Shown: positions 1-8,861, counted from the first letter of the stretch. The stretch is 64,000 bases of DNA from JBBROS01 sp965260995 (GCA_965260995.1 CBDHCD010000002.1:372001-436000); one strand, 5' to 3'. The notes: generated by a model from the letters alone, not told the origin. Translations and numbers: made by a program.

Positions 1-276
1 CAGGTCGCTGTCCGCCGCAAGCACGGCCAGGAAGCCGCCCAAGACGTCGCGCTCGACCCAGCGATAGAAGCGGCGCTTCACGGCCTGGTAATCACCATAC
101 CGCTCGGGCAGGTCGCGCCAGCGCGCGCCAGAGCGCGCCATCCACAGCAGCGCATCCACGAACCGGCGGTTGTCGCAACGCGGCCCACGCTGGCCCTCGC
201 GCCCGCCCGGAACCAGGTCCCGCAAGCGCTCCCACTGGTCGTCGCGCAACGCATCCACCTCAACGCCCGCCATCGC
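1..276 (-). CDS. IS5-family transposase, N-terminal part (runs off the window)
   Basis: Reading from ATG at 276 down to base 1 gives 92 uninterrupted codons; the gene continues beyond the window edge. The protein shows the helix-turn-helix head typical of IS5 (IS427-like) transposases: DDQWERL near residue 11, LVPG near 20, DNRRFVDALLWM near 34 and GARWRDLPERYGDY near 49. This segment binds the terminal inverted repeats in the family; the DDE catalytic residues lie further on and are not visible. No strong ribosome binding site is evident. The element's upstream end must lie between the start codon and about 336, where an interrupted reading frame resumes. Family assignment is confident; completeness cannot be judged. 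Confidence 0.85.
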
Positions 277-336
277 CAAACCTCGAAATCAGCCTTGAAC
301 CACACCCAGCGCCGAACCGGAACCCAGCCAAGCTGA
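1..336. mobile_element. IS5-family insertion sequence, one end inside window
   Basis: The transposase start is at 276 and a foreign open frame resumes at about 337, so the IS terminus is placed between 277 and about 336. I could not define the inverted repeat because the other end is outside the window. Confidence 0.5.
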
Positions 337-456
337 AATCGTCACTACGGCCTAGATAACAAGCAAGCCTGGGAGGAAGCCAACAAGCAGATTCTGGGCA
401 CACGGCAAACAGCCGTACAGCAGGAGTTTCCGACTATAAATGATCTGACCGGAGTC

Positions 457-1383
457 GTGCGACACGAAATCGAGTTTCAGTCACGTCTCTGGCAAGGTGA
501 TTTTGAGGCCGCGCTCGAAAGCTCCGAGCGAGTGCTTGGCGGCTTGGCCGCCCCGGAGCTGCAAGGCTATCGGGCGCTATGGCATTATCTGGCTGGCAGC
601 GCGGCTTGGGCAGGAGCCGAACAGGGCATCACCGGTCTTGCTGCGAAGGCGCGGATTCATTTCGGCCAGGCGAAAGAGGCTGCGCGCAGCATCCCCTGGT
701 TAGTCGCACTTGCCCGCTTTCAGCCGGATCAGCCGACGGCTGCGAGGGACAACGCGGCAGTTCTACGTCAGATTGAGCGCACCGAAGGGGTTCTTTCGAG
801 GCTCGGCACCGTTCACGATCGTGCCTACTCTCGGCGCGAGAGGGAGATACTAGAGGGGCTAACTGACGCGGACAGATTTGAGCAGGCCCAGGTCAAGCTA
901 GGCGAGCTTCTTGGGTTCGACGTAGGCAAAGTCGAGACCGATGCATCGCCCGACCCGTGGTGGATTTCTGAAGGCATTTGCTTTGTCTTCGAAGATCACG
1001 CGGGAGCTGGGACCGAATCTGTCCTTGACGCAACGAAAGCGCGCCAAGCTGCCTCGCACCCAGCCTGGATGACGGCGAATGTTCCCGCCTGTACGGGCGC
1101 TCAGATCCTGCCAGTACTTGTGACGCCGGTAACGAGAGCCAAGGAAAGTGCGCTACCACACCTTACCAACGTCGCCCTGTGGCCAGTTCACGAGTTCCAA
1201 GTATGGGCTCAAGCCGCTCTCGTCGCCGTCCGAGATCTGCGCCGGACGTTTGTTGAGCCGGGAGATCTTGTTTGGCGGGCACATGCAGCGGAGATTTTCG
1301 AAACCAATGGGTTGGACGCGCCTAGCCTACACGCGCGGCTTCGCGCGCGAACCGCCGCAACCGGATTGAAGGGCGTGAAGTAG
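457..1383 (+). CDS. C-terminal remnant of a large protein, possibly helicase/nuclease type, cut by the IS5 element
   Basis: From GTG at 457 this encodes 308 residues, but the frame is open upstream to about 337 without any start signal, so it is probably the 3' part of a longer gene severed by the adjacent IS. The first half is helical and repeat-like (ALESSERVLGGL near residue 19, GYRALWHYLAG near 37). The second half has clustered acidic residues, PDPWW (165-169), FEDH (178-181) and DATKARQA (191-198), which might be a restriction-endonuclease-like fold. From memory such domains follow DEAD/DEAH helicase modules in mobile defence-type proteins; that is inference and no helicase motif is present here. 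Base composition is less GC-rich than the main chromosome part, which suggests transfer. Confidence 0.6.
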   Translation: MRHEIEFQSRLWQGDFEAALESSERVLGGLAAPELQGYRALWHYLAGSAAWAGAEQGITGLAAKARIHFGQAKEAARSIPWLVALARFQPDQPTAARDNAAVLRQIERTEGVLSRLGTVHDRAYSRREREILEGLTDADRFEQAQVKLGELLGFDVGKVETDASPDPWWISEGICFVFEDHAGAGTESVLDATKARQAASHPAWMTANVPACTGAQILPVLVTPVTRAKESALPHLTNVALWPVHEFQVWAQAALVAVRDLRRTFVEPGDLVWRAHAAEIFETNGLDAPSLHARLRARTAATGLKGVK

Positions 1384-1813
1384 ACTAGAAAATGTCACTT
1401 TCCAATTCCATTACAGTGGTGAGTTTTCCGCACAGCTCGGTCGATAGCTGTAGGAAGCGCACGTGACGCTTATCCCGCTTTGGCCTGCCTCGCCGCTAGA
1501 AGCAGGCCGACAGCTTTCGTGAAGGGTTTCGGACGCCTCTTGGCGTACGAAAGTCTCCGAAGGTCGAACCCGCGGGCCGGTTGCGGTCGGTATGGAGTTT
1601 TAGCAGTAAGGTTCGGCCGGAAAGGTCAACCTTGAGCCACCGAATAGCCGTCGGCAACGGATCGATACAAGCTTGGTCGGCGTCGCGACAGCGGTAAACG
1701 GCTGAACTCAAGTTCTAATAACCAGGCTTGATTTCGCTTTTCGTTGCTGGCGCCGCAGTCCACCTCTGACCGCAGCGGGGCTGCGATCTCGGGGCTGTCC
1801 ACGCCGTGCCGGG
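1384..1813. other. Non-coding or decayed accessory DNA
   Basis: About 430 bases between the remnant gene and the IS91 transposase. Short open frames exist on both strands but none shows a recognisable family, a ribosome binding site or the codon bias of real genes here. GC is visibly lower than in the rest of the window. Around 1704-1715 lies GAACTCAAGTTC, which contains both GAAC and CAAG, the tetranucleotides reported as IS91 insertion targets. Confidence 0.4.
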
Positions 1814-3025
1814 TCACGACGAGCACCGTCCGGGTGAGTGCGCAGGCCGCGGAGGCGCACGAGGCTGGGCGTAGCGCTCGAACGTCTCAAGGATCAGCAT
1901 GCGCCCACCACAGCATGGACAGGGTGGACGATGGTTGGCCGGCTCCGGTGTTTCGTCCGGTTCGGGTGTTGGCGGCGTGGGCGGCACGGCGAGGAGCTGG
2001 CGGGCGCGGGCCAGGTTGTCGCGACGGCCGCCGCTGGCGAGCAGGCCGTAGTGGCGGATGCGGTGGAACCCGCGCGGCAGCACGTGCAACAGGAACCGGC
2101 GGATGAACTCGTCGGTCGGCAGCGTCATAGTGCGATACCGCTCGGCTTCCTCCCGGCGGTAGTCCTTGTAGCGGAACGTCACCCCGCGCTCGTCCAGCGC
2201 AAGGAGCCGGCGGTTGGAGATCGCGACCCGGTGGGTGTAGCGCGACAGGTAGGCCAGCACCGCCGCCGGTCCCGCGAATGGCGGCTTGGCGTAGACGATC
2301 CAGGGTTTCTTGCGGGTCGGTGCCAGATGGCGCTGGAACGCAGTCCGGTCCCGCAATCCGGCCTGCTTGCCGAAGAACTTCAGCCGGTCGGCGTCGAACA
2401 GCTCGATCAGCCGGGTCAAGAAAAGACGACGGAACAGCTTGCCGAGCACGCGCACGGGCAGCAGGAACGCCGGCCGCGACGACACCCAGCGCTGGCCGTC
2501 GAGCGAGATGCCGCCGCCGGGCACGATCATGTGGATGTGGGGGTGATGGGTCAGCGCCGAGCCCCAGCTGTGCAGCACGGCGGTGATGCCGATGCGCGCG
2601 CCGAGATGGCGCGGATCGGCGGCAATGGTCAGCATGGTTTGAGACGCCGCACGGAACAGCAGGTCGTAGACAACAGCCTTGTTCTGGGCGGCGATGGCGG
2701 CGATCTCAGCCGGGAGACTGAACACGACGTGGAAATAGCCGACCGGCAGCAGGTCGGTCTCGCGGGCGGCCAGCCAGTCGCGCGCGGCGGCGGCTTGGCA
2801 CTTGGGACAGTGCCGGTTTCGACAGCTGTTGTAGGCGATCCGACGGTGGCCACAGTCCAGGCAGCCCTCGACGTGGCCGCCCAGGGCGGCGGTGCGACAG
2901 CTCTCGATCGCCGCCATGACCTTGAGCTGCTGTCGACTCAGATGGCCGGCATGGGCGGCCCGGTAAGCGGGTCCGTGTCGGCGCAGGATGTCGGCGATTT
3001 CGAGCGCGGGGCGCTCGGGATGCAT
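1814..3025 (-). CDS. IS91-family rolling-circle transposase
   Basis: A 403-residue HUH single-strand transposase starting at ATG 3025, five bases after the recombinase stop. It has an N-terminal zinc-binding segment (C55, C58, C68, C73, C76), the HUH metal motif HHPHIHM (H160-H165) and a two-tyrosine motif YLSRY with Y259 and Y263. The family nicks at ori-IS, covalently attaches through a tyrosine and replicates the element as a rolling circle, which can also carry off flanking DNA. Longer upstream starts in this frame lie inside the recombinase gene and are rejected because the family begins close to MHPERP. All key residues are present, so it looks functional. Confidence 0.92.
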   Translation of the reverse strand: MHPERPALEIADILRRHGPAYRAAHAGHLSRQQLKVMAAIESCRTAALGGHVEGCLDCGHRRIAYNSCRNRHCPKCQAAAARDWLAARETDLLPVGYFHVVFSLPAEIAAIAAQNKAVVYDLLFRAASQTMLTIAADPRHLGARIGITAVLHSWGSALTHHPHIHMIVPGGGISLDGQRWVSSRPAFLLPVRVLGKLFRRLFLTRLIELFDADRLKFFGKQAGLRDRTAFQRHLAPTRKKPWIVYAKPPFAGPAAVLAYLSRYTHRVAISNRRLLALDERGVTFRYKDYRREEAERYRTMTLPTDEFIRRFLLHVLPRGFHRIRHYGLLASGGRRDNLARARQLLAVPPTPPTPEPDETPEPANHRPPCPCCGGRMLILETFERYAQPRAPPRPAHSPGRCSS

Positions 3026-3030
3026 GAGGG

Positions 3031-3951
3031 TCAGCCGCCGGGACTGGCTCCGACGCTGCCGCCGGGCTCGATGCGTGCCATGATCTTGTCGAGCGGGCTG
3101 ATGACCGTGCGCACGACCTTGGTGGCGACCCGCGTGTAGAGCGCAGTGTTGACGAGGCTCGCGTGTCCGAGCAGGACCTGGATGACGCGAATGTCGGTGC
3201 CGTCCTCGAGCAGGTGTGTGGCGAAGCTGTGCCGCAGCGTGTGCGGGCTGACGTTCTTGGTCAGCCCGGCCGCGTGGGCGGCGTCCTCGACAACGCGGCT
3301 GAGCTGGCGTGTGGTGATGGGCTTGGCCGGGTCCTGGCCAGGGAACAGCCAGCCGCCAGGCCGCATGACGCCTTGCTGCCGACCCTCCTGCCACCAGGCC
3401 CGCAGCAAGGCGAGCAGGTTGGGTGAGAGCAAGGCGTGACGGGAGCGGCCGCCCTTGCCGCGCACGACCTCGATCAACATGCGCTCGCTGTTGATGTCGC
3501 CGACGCGCAGAGAGGCCACTTCGGCAACACGCAGCCCGGCGCCATAGGCCACCGACAGCGCGGCCCGGTGCTTGAGACAGGTCGTGGCCGCGATCAACCG
3601 CGCGGCCTCGTCGGGGCTCAAGACGGTTGGGAGTTTACGCGGGCAGCGCAGGCGAATCAGCTTGCGAGCCAGGTCGGGCCGATCAACGGTGTGGTTGAAA
3701 AAGAAGCGCAGTGCGGCCACAGCGCTGTTCATGGCCGGCGCATTCATCCCGCGCTCGGACTGCTCGATCTGAAAGCGGCGGATGTCCTCAGCCGAGGCGG
3801 TGCTCGGCGAGCGCTCGAGGAAGGCGGCAAAACCGGAGACGGTGCGCAGGTAGTCGTGTTGCGTCTTGGCGGTGTAACCACGGACGGACATGTCGGCGAT
3901 GAAGCGCTCGCGCAGAGTGCCGGCAGACGGAGTGGAAGGAAGATGGGGCAT
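3031..3951 (-). CDS. Tyrosine recombinase/integrase accompanying the IS91 transposase
   Basis: A 306-residue phage-integrase-type recombinase. An N-terminal SAM-like core-binding domain (about residues 12-95) is followed by the catalytic domain with R141 (GAGLRVAE), H237 and R240 (SPHTLRHSFATHLL), H263 (LGHAS) and the nucleophile Y272 (TALYTRV), so the catalytic set is complete. Such recombinases are co-transcribed with a subset of IS91-family transposases; their role in transposition is poorly defined, with resolution of circular intermediates as one possibility (inference). The start ATG at 3951 follows a GAGGAG Shine-Dalgarno that sits inside an inverted repeat (see 3955-3978). Confidence 0.9.
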   Translation of the reverse strand: MPHLPSTPSAGTLRERFIADMSVRGYTAKTQHDYLRTVSGFAAFLERSPSTASAEDIRRFQIEQSERGMNAPAMNSAVAALRFFFNHTVDRPDLARKLIRLRCPRKLPTVLSPDEAARLIAATTCLKHRAALSVAYGAGLRVAEVASLRVGDINSERMLIEVVRGKGGRSRHALLSPNLLALLRAWWQEGRQQGVMRPGGWLFPGQDPAKPITTRQLSRVVEDAAHAAGLTKNVSPHTLRHSFATHLLEDGTDIRVIQVLLGHASLVNTALYTRVATKVVRTVISPLDKIMARIEPGGSVGASPGG

Positions 3952-3954
3952 GGT

Positions 3955-3978
3955 GGGCTCCTCGGGTTGAAGGAGCCC
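3955..3978 (-). promoter_or_regulatory. Hairpin covering the recombinase ribosome binding site
   Basis: GGGCTCCT (3955-3962) and AGGAGCCC (3971-3978) form a perfect 8-bp stem with an 8-base loop. On the minus strand the 3' arm contains the GAGGAG Shine-Dalgarno six bases before the ATG at 3951, so folding would hide the site. This could limit expression, for example of read-through transcripts, as known for some IS transposases. Confidence 0.55.
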
Positions 3979-4273
3979 TCATCGTTGGAGCCGGCCGCTG
4001 CCCGCTCAATCTCAATCTATGGACGTCACAAAACACCAGAGGACGTTACGCGTCACACGACCAACTCCCGCGATAGCGGGTTCGTCCTCCGGCCAACTTG
4101 AGCTAATATTGTAGTGTCCGCTATCCTACTATCCCACCCGGAACCGGACAGGCCGCTTCCCACCAGACACGGCAAGATCTGAAGACCGGATCAAGTCAGG
4201 CAACGAGCCGTGATCAACCAGCGTGACAGAAGCAGCAACGGCGCGTGCCGCCGGCCCACGCTTCGCCCCCCGG

Positions 4274-5584
4274 TCAAACGCTCCGCAGGAACCGCGCCGC
4301 CAGCGCCCCGTAGAGCGAGCGGCGGCACACCAGGCGGGACGCGCCGTAGGCCAGCATCGACGCGCCGAGCAGCGGGATGGTCATGTGCTGGTTCTCCGTC
4401 ATCTCCATGACGATGATCGCGGCCGTGATCGGGGCCTGCACGACGCCGGCGAAGTAGGCCACCATGCCGAGCAGGATCAGGGCGCTGACCGGCGTCGTCG
4501 GCAGCAGCGGCGTCAGGGCGTGGCCGAGCCCGGCGCCGACGGCGAGCGAAGGCGCGAAGATGCCGCCCGGGATGCCGCTCAGGTACGAGGCCAAGGTCGC
4601 CAGCAGCTTGAGCAGGAAGAAGTGCCACGGCAGGTCGTGGGTGCCGGCGATCAGGCCGCTGGCCTGCTCGTAGCCGGTGCCGTAGGTCGCGCCGCCGGAG
4701 GCCAGGCCGAGGCAGGCGAGGGCCAGGCCGCAGGCGGCGGCGAACAGCAAGGGATGGCGGGCGGCCCAGGCCCCGGCGCGGCCCGGCAGGCCGTCGGCGG
4801 CGCGGATCAGGACGGCGCTGAAGCCGCCGCCCAGCAGCCCGCCGGCCGCGCCGCAGACGAGCACCGCGACCCAGGCGGCGCCGAAGTCGAGCGAGGCGGC
4901 GGAGGTGCCGAAGTAGCTGTAGTTGCCCATCAGTGCCAGGGTGCAGACGCCGGAGATGATGACGGCGGTGAGCACCGTGCCGCTGGCGCGGGATTCGAAA
5001 GAGTGGCTGAGTTCCTCGATGGCGAAGACGATGCCGGCCAGCGGGGTGTTGAAGGCGGCCGACACCCCGGCCGCGCCGCCGGCGAGCACCAGGGCGCGCT
5101 TCAGTTCGACGCGGGGCAGGCGGAGCAGGCCGCCGAGCGCCTGCATGATGGACGCGCCGACCTGCACCGTCGGCCCTTCGCGGCCGATCGATGCGCCGCA
5201 CAAGAGGCCGATCAGGGTGAGCAGCACCTTGCCGGCCGCGATGCGGGGCGACAGCACGCGGGCGATGCGCTCCGGGTCGGACAGGTGCAGGGCGGTCATG
5301 ACCTGCGGCACGCCGCTGCCCTGGGCGCCGGGGAAGACGCGGCGGGTGAGCAGCACGGACAGCGCGAGGCCGGCCGGGGTGATGACCAGCACGAGCCAGG
5401 GATGCCAGGCGACGACGCGGCCGAACGCGGCGGAGGCGGCGTCGGCGCAGGCGGCGAAGGCGATGGCGGCGAGGCTGACGAGGACGGCGCCGATCCAGAA
5501 CACGGTGCGCCGCAGCCACATCCGGGGCGAGACGAGCGGCATCCGCCGCAGCCGGCGGAACTGGGCCTGGTCGAAGCGGCGCAT
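4274..5584 (-). CDS. clcA: ClC-type chloride/proton antiporter
   Basis: A 436-residue ClC-family membrane protein with about ten or more hydrophobic segments. Signature motifs are present: GSGVPQV near residue 89, GREGPT with the gating glutamate E136, the inner proton glutamate pair E190-E191 (FAIEEL), and GGIFAPSLAVG near the C-terminus. Having both gating and proton glutamates argues for a 2Cl-/H+ exchanger rather than a channel. No C-terminal CBS domains are present. The ATG at 5584 overlaps the TGA of the upstream MFS gene (TGATG), so the two are translationally coupled. The exchanger class typically supports acid resistance or chloride homeostasis. Confidence 0.92.
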   Translation of the reverse strand: MRRFDQAQFRRLRRMPLVSPRMWLRRTVFWIGAVLVSLAAIAFAACADAASAAFGRVVAWHPWLVLVITPAGLALSVLLTRRVFPGAQGSGVPQVMTALHLSDPERIARVLSPRIAAGKVLLTLIGLLCGASIGREGPTVQVGASIMQALGGLLRLPRVELKRALVLAGGAAGVSAAFNTPLAGIVFAIEELSHSFESRASGTVLTAVIISGVCTLALMGNYSYFGTSAASLDFGAAWVAVLVCGAAGGLLGGGFSAVLIRAADGLPGRAGAWAARHPLLFAAACGLALACLGLASGGATYGTGYEQASGLIAGTHDLPWHFFLLKLLATLASYLSGIPGGIFAPSLAVGAGLGHALTPLLPTTPVSALILLGMVAYFAGVVQAPITAAIIVMEMTENQHMTIPLLGASMLAYGASRLVCRRSLYGALAARFLRSV

Positions 5585-6855
5585 CACGGGGCGGCCGCGC
5601 GGCCCGGGGCGCCGGCCGGCGGCAGCCGGGTCTCCGGCACGAGCCGGCCGGCGGCGGTGGCGAGCAGGCCGACGCCCGCGAGGCCGAGCAGGGCGACCGT
5701 CGGCCCGTAATAATCGGCGGCGAAACCGGCGAGCGCGGTGCTGAACGTGGCGCCCAGCCCGGCGGCGAGGCCGAGCATGCCCATGCACAGGTTGAAGCGG
5801 TTGGTGCCGCGGGTGAGGTCGGCGGCGATCAGCGGCAGCAGCACGCCGAGGCCGGCGGCGCTGATGCCGTCCAGCATCTGGACCGCGACGACCGCGAACG
5901 GGTCGTGGACGAAGGCGAGCAGGGCGGCGCGCGTCGGCAGGGCGAGCAGCGCCAGCAGCAGCAGCGGGCGGCGGCCCCAGCGGTCGGCGGACTGGCCGAC
6001 CCACGGGGAGATCAGCGCCACCAGCGCCTGCGGCAGCACGATGCAGGCGGCGATGACCAGGTTGGCCTGGCTGCCGGACGCGCGGGTGATGTCGGCCCCG
6101 ACCAGCGGCAGCATGGCGGCGTTGCTGAGGTGGAACAGGCCGATGCAGAGCGCGAAGGCGAGCAGCCGTCGGTCGAGCATCAAGCGCCAGGCGGGCTGCG
6201 GCGCGGCGCGGTCGGCCTCGAGGGCGGCGGCCGGCTGGCGCACCCGCGACAGGGCCCACAGCGCGGGCAGCATGAGCGCGGTGGTGAGGTAGAACACCGC
6301 CGCCTCGTCCACGTAGGCGCCGACCGCGCCCATGACGCCGGCGGCGACGCCGCTGCCGATGGCGGCGTAGCGGGCGTTGCGGCCGAGGCGCTCCCCCAGC
6401 CCGGCGCGGCCGACCAGGCGCAGGCTGATGGCGGCGATGGACGGGCCGAGCATGCAGCTGGCGAAGCCGTGCAGCACCTCGGCTCCCAGCACCGGCAGGT
6501 AGGTCGGCCAGATGGCGAGCAGCAGGGCGCTGAGGGCGACGGCGAGGCAGGACACGCCGGCGGCGAGGCGCTTGTTGTCGAGCGCGTCGACGGCCGCGCC
6601 GCCGGGCACCTGGCTGATCATGGCGGCGATGGTGCCGACGCTGAGCGCGATGCCGATCTGGCCCTGGGTCCAGGCCTCGGAGGCGAGATAGACGGCGACG
6701 AACGGGCCGAAGCCGGTCTGCACGCTGGCGACCAGGCCGTTGAAGGCGTCGAGCGCGTAGCTGGACGGCCCGCCGGCCCGGCCCGCGGGCGACATGGCGG
6801 CGGACGGGCGCGCCGGCTCGGCCGCGCCGGCGCCGACCGCGGCGATGTAGGTCAT
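5584..6855 (-). CDS. MFS transporter, drug/metabolite efflux type
   Basis: A 423-residue major facilitator protein with twelve predicted helices. The conserved loop-2/3 motif appears as GGAAVDALDNKR near residue 84 and its C-terminal half counterpart as GQSADRWGRRP near residue 290. The N-terminal 30 residues are Ala/Pro-rich and cytoplasmic. The substrate cannot be told from sequence. It shares a one-base overlap with the downstream clcA start, so both are made from one message; pairing of MFS and ClC genes suggests a shared response to pH or anion stress, but that is inference. Confidence 0.85.
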   Translation of the reverse strand: MTYIAAVGAGAAEPARPSAAMSPAGRAGGPSSYALDAFNGLVASVQTGFGPFVAVYLASEAWTQGQIGIALSVGTIAAMISQVPGGAAVDALDNKRLAAGVSCLAVALSALLLAIWPTYLPVLGAEVLHGFASCMLGPSIAAISLRLVGRAGLGERLGRNARYAAIGSGVAAGVMGAVGAYVDEAAVFYLTTALMLPALWALSRVRQPAAALEADRAAPQPAWRLMLDRRLLAFALCIGLFHLSNAAMLPLVGADITRASGSQANLVIAACIVLPQALVALISPWVGQSADRWGRRPLLLLALLALPTRAALLAFVHDPFAVVAVQMLDGISAAGLGVLLPLIAADLTRGTNRFNLCMGMLGLAAGLGATFSTALAGFAADYYGPTVALLGLAGVGLLATAAGRLVPETRLPPAGAPGRAAAP

Positions 6856-6889
6856 TCGGGATCGACCCCGGCGAGGATCGCGAGGCTGA

Positions 6890-7462
6890 TCATTGGGGGG
6901 TCCCGGCGGCGGGCGGGGGCGGCACGGCGACGGCGACGGGCGGGCTGCTGGCGGTGGGGGCGGGTTTGAAGTCCGGCGTGCCCTTGATCTGGTCGAGCGT
7001 CATGCTGACCATGATGCGCCCCTTGCCCTCGTTGGCGGCGAAGGCGAGGGCGCGCCAGGCGACGGCGATGCGCCGCGTGCCCATGCCCATGAAGCCGCCG
7101 ACGTCGATGACGGCGGCGCGGGGCTGGCCGGCGTCGTCCACCAGCACATCGACGATGCGGCCGAAGGTCTTGTCCGCCGGGCCGTGGACGACGCGGCCGA
7201 GGATGCTCGCCGCCTCGCCGTGGTAGATGTACTCGTTCTCGGCGGGCGGCTTCGCCGGGGGTTCGGCGGGCGGCTTCGCTGGAGCCTCGGCAGGCAGCGC
7301 GGGCTGGGTGGGCGCGGGCTGGGCCGGGGCCGATGCGGGGGCGGCGGGATCGGGGGCGGCGGGATCGGGGGCGACGGGCTTGGGCGCTTCGGCTTGGGCC
7401 ATGAGCAGGAGGGCGGCGAGCGCCAGCGCCCGAGGCGGCGCGATCCGGGGTCGGCTGGTCAT
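6890..7462 (-). CDS. Secreted PRC-barrel domain protein with Pro/Ala-rich linker
   Basis: A 190-residue protein with a signal peptide (residues 1-24, ending around AQAEA), a long low-complexity linker rich in Pro, Ala and Lys (residues 25-75, including DPAAP and PPAKP repeats), and a PRC-barrel domain (about 80-150: ASILGRVV, GRIVDVLVDDAGQPRAAVID, GTRRIAVAW). PRC-barrels occur in RimM, photosynthetic reaction-centre H subunits and stress-related envelope proteins of alphaproteobacteria; this one is of the last kind. Its tail is again Pro/Ala-rich. The linker is encoded by 15-bp-scale DNA repeats. It lies just downstream of rnd; a 24-bp tandem repeat fills the junction. Confidence 0.75.
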   Translation of the reverse strand: MTSRPRIAPPRALALAALLLMAQAEAPKPVAPDPAAPDPAAPASAPAQPAPTQPALPAEAPAKPPAEPPAKPPAENEYIYHGEAASILGRVVHGPADKTFGRIVDVLVDDAGQPRAAVIDVGGFMGMGTRRIAVAWRALAFAANEGKGRIMVSMTLDQIKGTPDFKPAPTASSPPVAVAVPPPPAAGTPQ

Positions 7463-7510
7463 GGTCGCGCGATCACGGGCGCACCAGGTCGCGCGATCAC
7501 GGGCGCACCA
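7463..7510. repeat. 24-bp tandem duplication at the rnd/PRC-barrel junction
   Basis: Two exact 24-base copies (7463-7486, 7487-7510). The duplication covers the last codons and stop of rnd and the leader of the next gene, so each copy holds a possible end of RNase D. Confidence 0.9.
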
Positions 7511-8690
7511 GCTTGATGCGCTTGCCGTCGACGCCGAGGGTGATCCGCCCGGCCTTGAGCGCCAGGGCGTCCGCGCCGAACACCTCTCGGCGCCAGCCCT
7601 GCAGCGCCGGGATGTCAGGCTCTGGCTCGGCGGCGAGGCGGTCCAGCTCGTCGGAGGAGGCGAGCAGCCTGGGGGCGACGTGATGCTGCTCGCACTTGGC
7701 GGCGAGCAGAACCTTGAGCAGCGCGACGAGGGCCGGGGACGGGCGCGCGCCGTCCTTGGCGCGCGGGGCCGGGGGCAGCGCGTCCTCTGGCAGGGCGGCG
7801 GCGTCTTTCAAGGCGGCCAGCAGGCCGAGGCCGGCGCGGCCTTCGGCGAAGCCGCGGCTGATGCCGCGCACCCGGGCGAGGGCCTCGGGCGTGGCGGGAG
7901 CGGTGGCGGCGATCTCGAGCAGGCTCTCGTCCTTGACCAGGCGTTGGCGCGGGATGTTGACGCGCTGGGCCTCGCGCTCGCGCCAGGCGGCGATGGCGCG
8001 GATCAGGCCCAGCATGCGGCGGTTGCCGGTCCTGGGGCGCAGGCGCTCCCACATGGTGTCGGGGTCGGCGCGGTAGGTGGCGGGCTGCTCGAGGATGGCC
8101 ATCTCCTCGGCGACCCAGTCGAGGCGGCCGTCGCGCTCGAGGCGGGCGCGCAGGCGCTCGTAGACCTGGCGCAGGTGCGTCACGTCGGCGGCGGCGTAGG
8201 AGAGCTGGCTGGCGGACAGCGGGCGGACGGACCAGTCGCTGAAACGGTGCGCCTTGTCGATGTGGCCGCCGGTGAGGGCCTGGACCAGGGCGTCGTAGCC
8301 GACCTGGTCTCCGAAGCCGGCCACCATGGCGGCGACCTGGGTGTCGAACAGGGGGGTAGGCACGGCGCCGAACAATTCCAGGCAAATCTCGACATCCTGG
8401 CGGGCGGCGTGGAACACCTTGAGCACGGCGGGATCGGCGAGCAAAGCGCCGAGGGGGGCGAGGTCCATGCCCGACGCCTGGGCGTCGACCACGGCGACCT
8501 CCTGCTGCCCGGCGAGCTGCACGACGCAGAGCTCCGGATAGTAGGTCCGCTCGCGCATGAACTCGGTGTCGATGGTGATCCACGGCTCCTGGCGCAGGCG
8601 GACGCAGAGGTCGGCGAGATCAGGTGCGGTGGTGACGAGGACGGGCGTGAGGGATGGGGAGCCGGGCGCGGCGCGTCGAGTCGCGGACAT
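7497..8690 (-). CDS. rnd: Ribonuclease D
   Basis: A 397-residue 3'-5' exoribonuclease of the DEDDy class, used in tRNA 3'-end maturation and RNA turnover. Exo I is D41-T-E43, exo II is the aspartate in FHAARQDVEICLELFG, and exo III is SYAAADVTHLRQVY with the aspartate and tyrosine. The C-terminal half holds one clear HRDC-like helical domain (EAQRVNIPRQRLVKDESLL) and a weaker second one. The ATG at 8690 has no obvious Shine-Dalgarno, but no better start is available. It diverges from aspS. The final codons are part of a 24-bp tandem duplication. Confidence 0.93.
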   Translation of the reverse strand: MSATRRAAPGSPSLTPVLVTTAPDLADLCVRLRQEPWITIDTEFMRERTYYPELCVVQLAGQQEVAVVDAQASGMDLAPLGALLADPAVLKVFHAARQDVEICLELFGAVPTPLFDTQVAAMVAGFGDQVGYDALVQALTGGHIDKAHRFSDWSVRPLSASQLSYAAADVTHLRQVYERLRARLERDGRLDWVAEEMAILEQPATYRADPDTMWERLRPRTGNRRMLGLIRAIAAWREREAQRVNIPRQRLVKDESLLEIAATAPATPEALARVRGISRGFAEGRAGLGLLAALKDAAALPEDALPPAPRAKDGARPSPALVALLKVLLAAKCEQHHVAPRLLASSDELDRLAAEPEPDIPALQGWRREVFGADALALKAGRITLGVDGKRIKLVRP

Positions 8691-8805
8691 TAGCCGTTAT
8701 GACATAAGGCGGCCTCCAGGAACAGAGACACTGCCTCACCCGGCTCGACACGTCCCGCGGAGCGCCGGCTGGGCTGAACGGCCCCTTGCTCGGCGCCCGC
8801 CCTGC

Positions 8806-8834
8806 TTGACACCCAGCCGGGCCGCGGCTTGTTT
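8806..8834 (+). promoter_or_regulatory. Candidate sigma-70-type promoter for aspS
   Basis: A consensus -35 TTGACA (8806-8811) is followed after 17 bases by TTGTTT (8829-8834), a weak -10. It lies 28 bases before the aspS start codon in the 171-base gap shared with rnd. Confidence 0.4.
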
Positions 8835-8861
8835 GCGCGACCGCGAAGGGACCCCTCGACC

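Larger units (their letters stand above)
1707..4102 (-). mobile_element. IS91-family element with accessory tyrosine recombinase (limits approximate)
   Basis: Two genes on the minus strand, a tyrosine recombinase followed 5 bases later by an IS91 (HUH/Y2) transposase, form the core of this element. IS91 elements lack terminal inverted repeats and transpose by rolling circle, so exact ends cannot be read off. The limits given are an 8-base inverted match, CTCAAGTT at 1707-1714 and AACTTGAG at 4095-4102, which may be coincidental. A 5-bp hairpin (CCCGC gata GCGGG, 4067-4080) near the right end could belong to an ori/ter site. Confidence 0.5.

Noticed and set aside
1496..1826. Overlapping short minus-strand frames of 60-71 codons
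   Set aside because: No ribosome site, no family resemblance, mutually overlapping; treated as non-coding accessory DNA.
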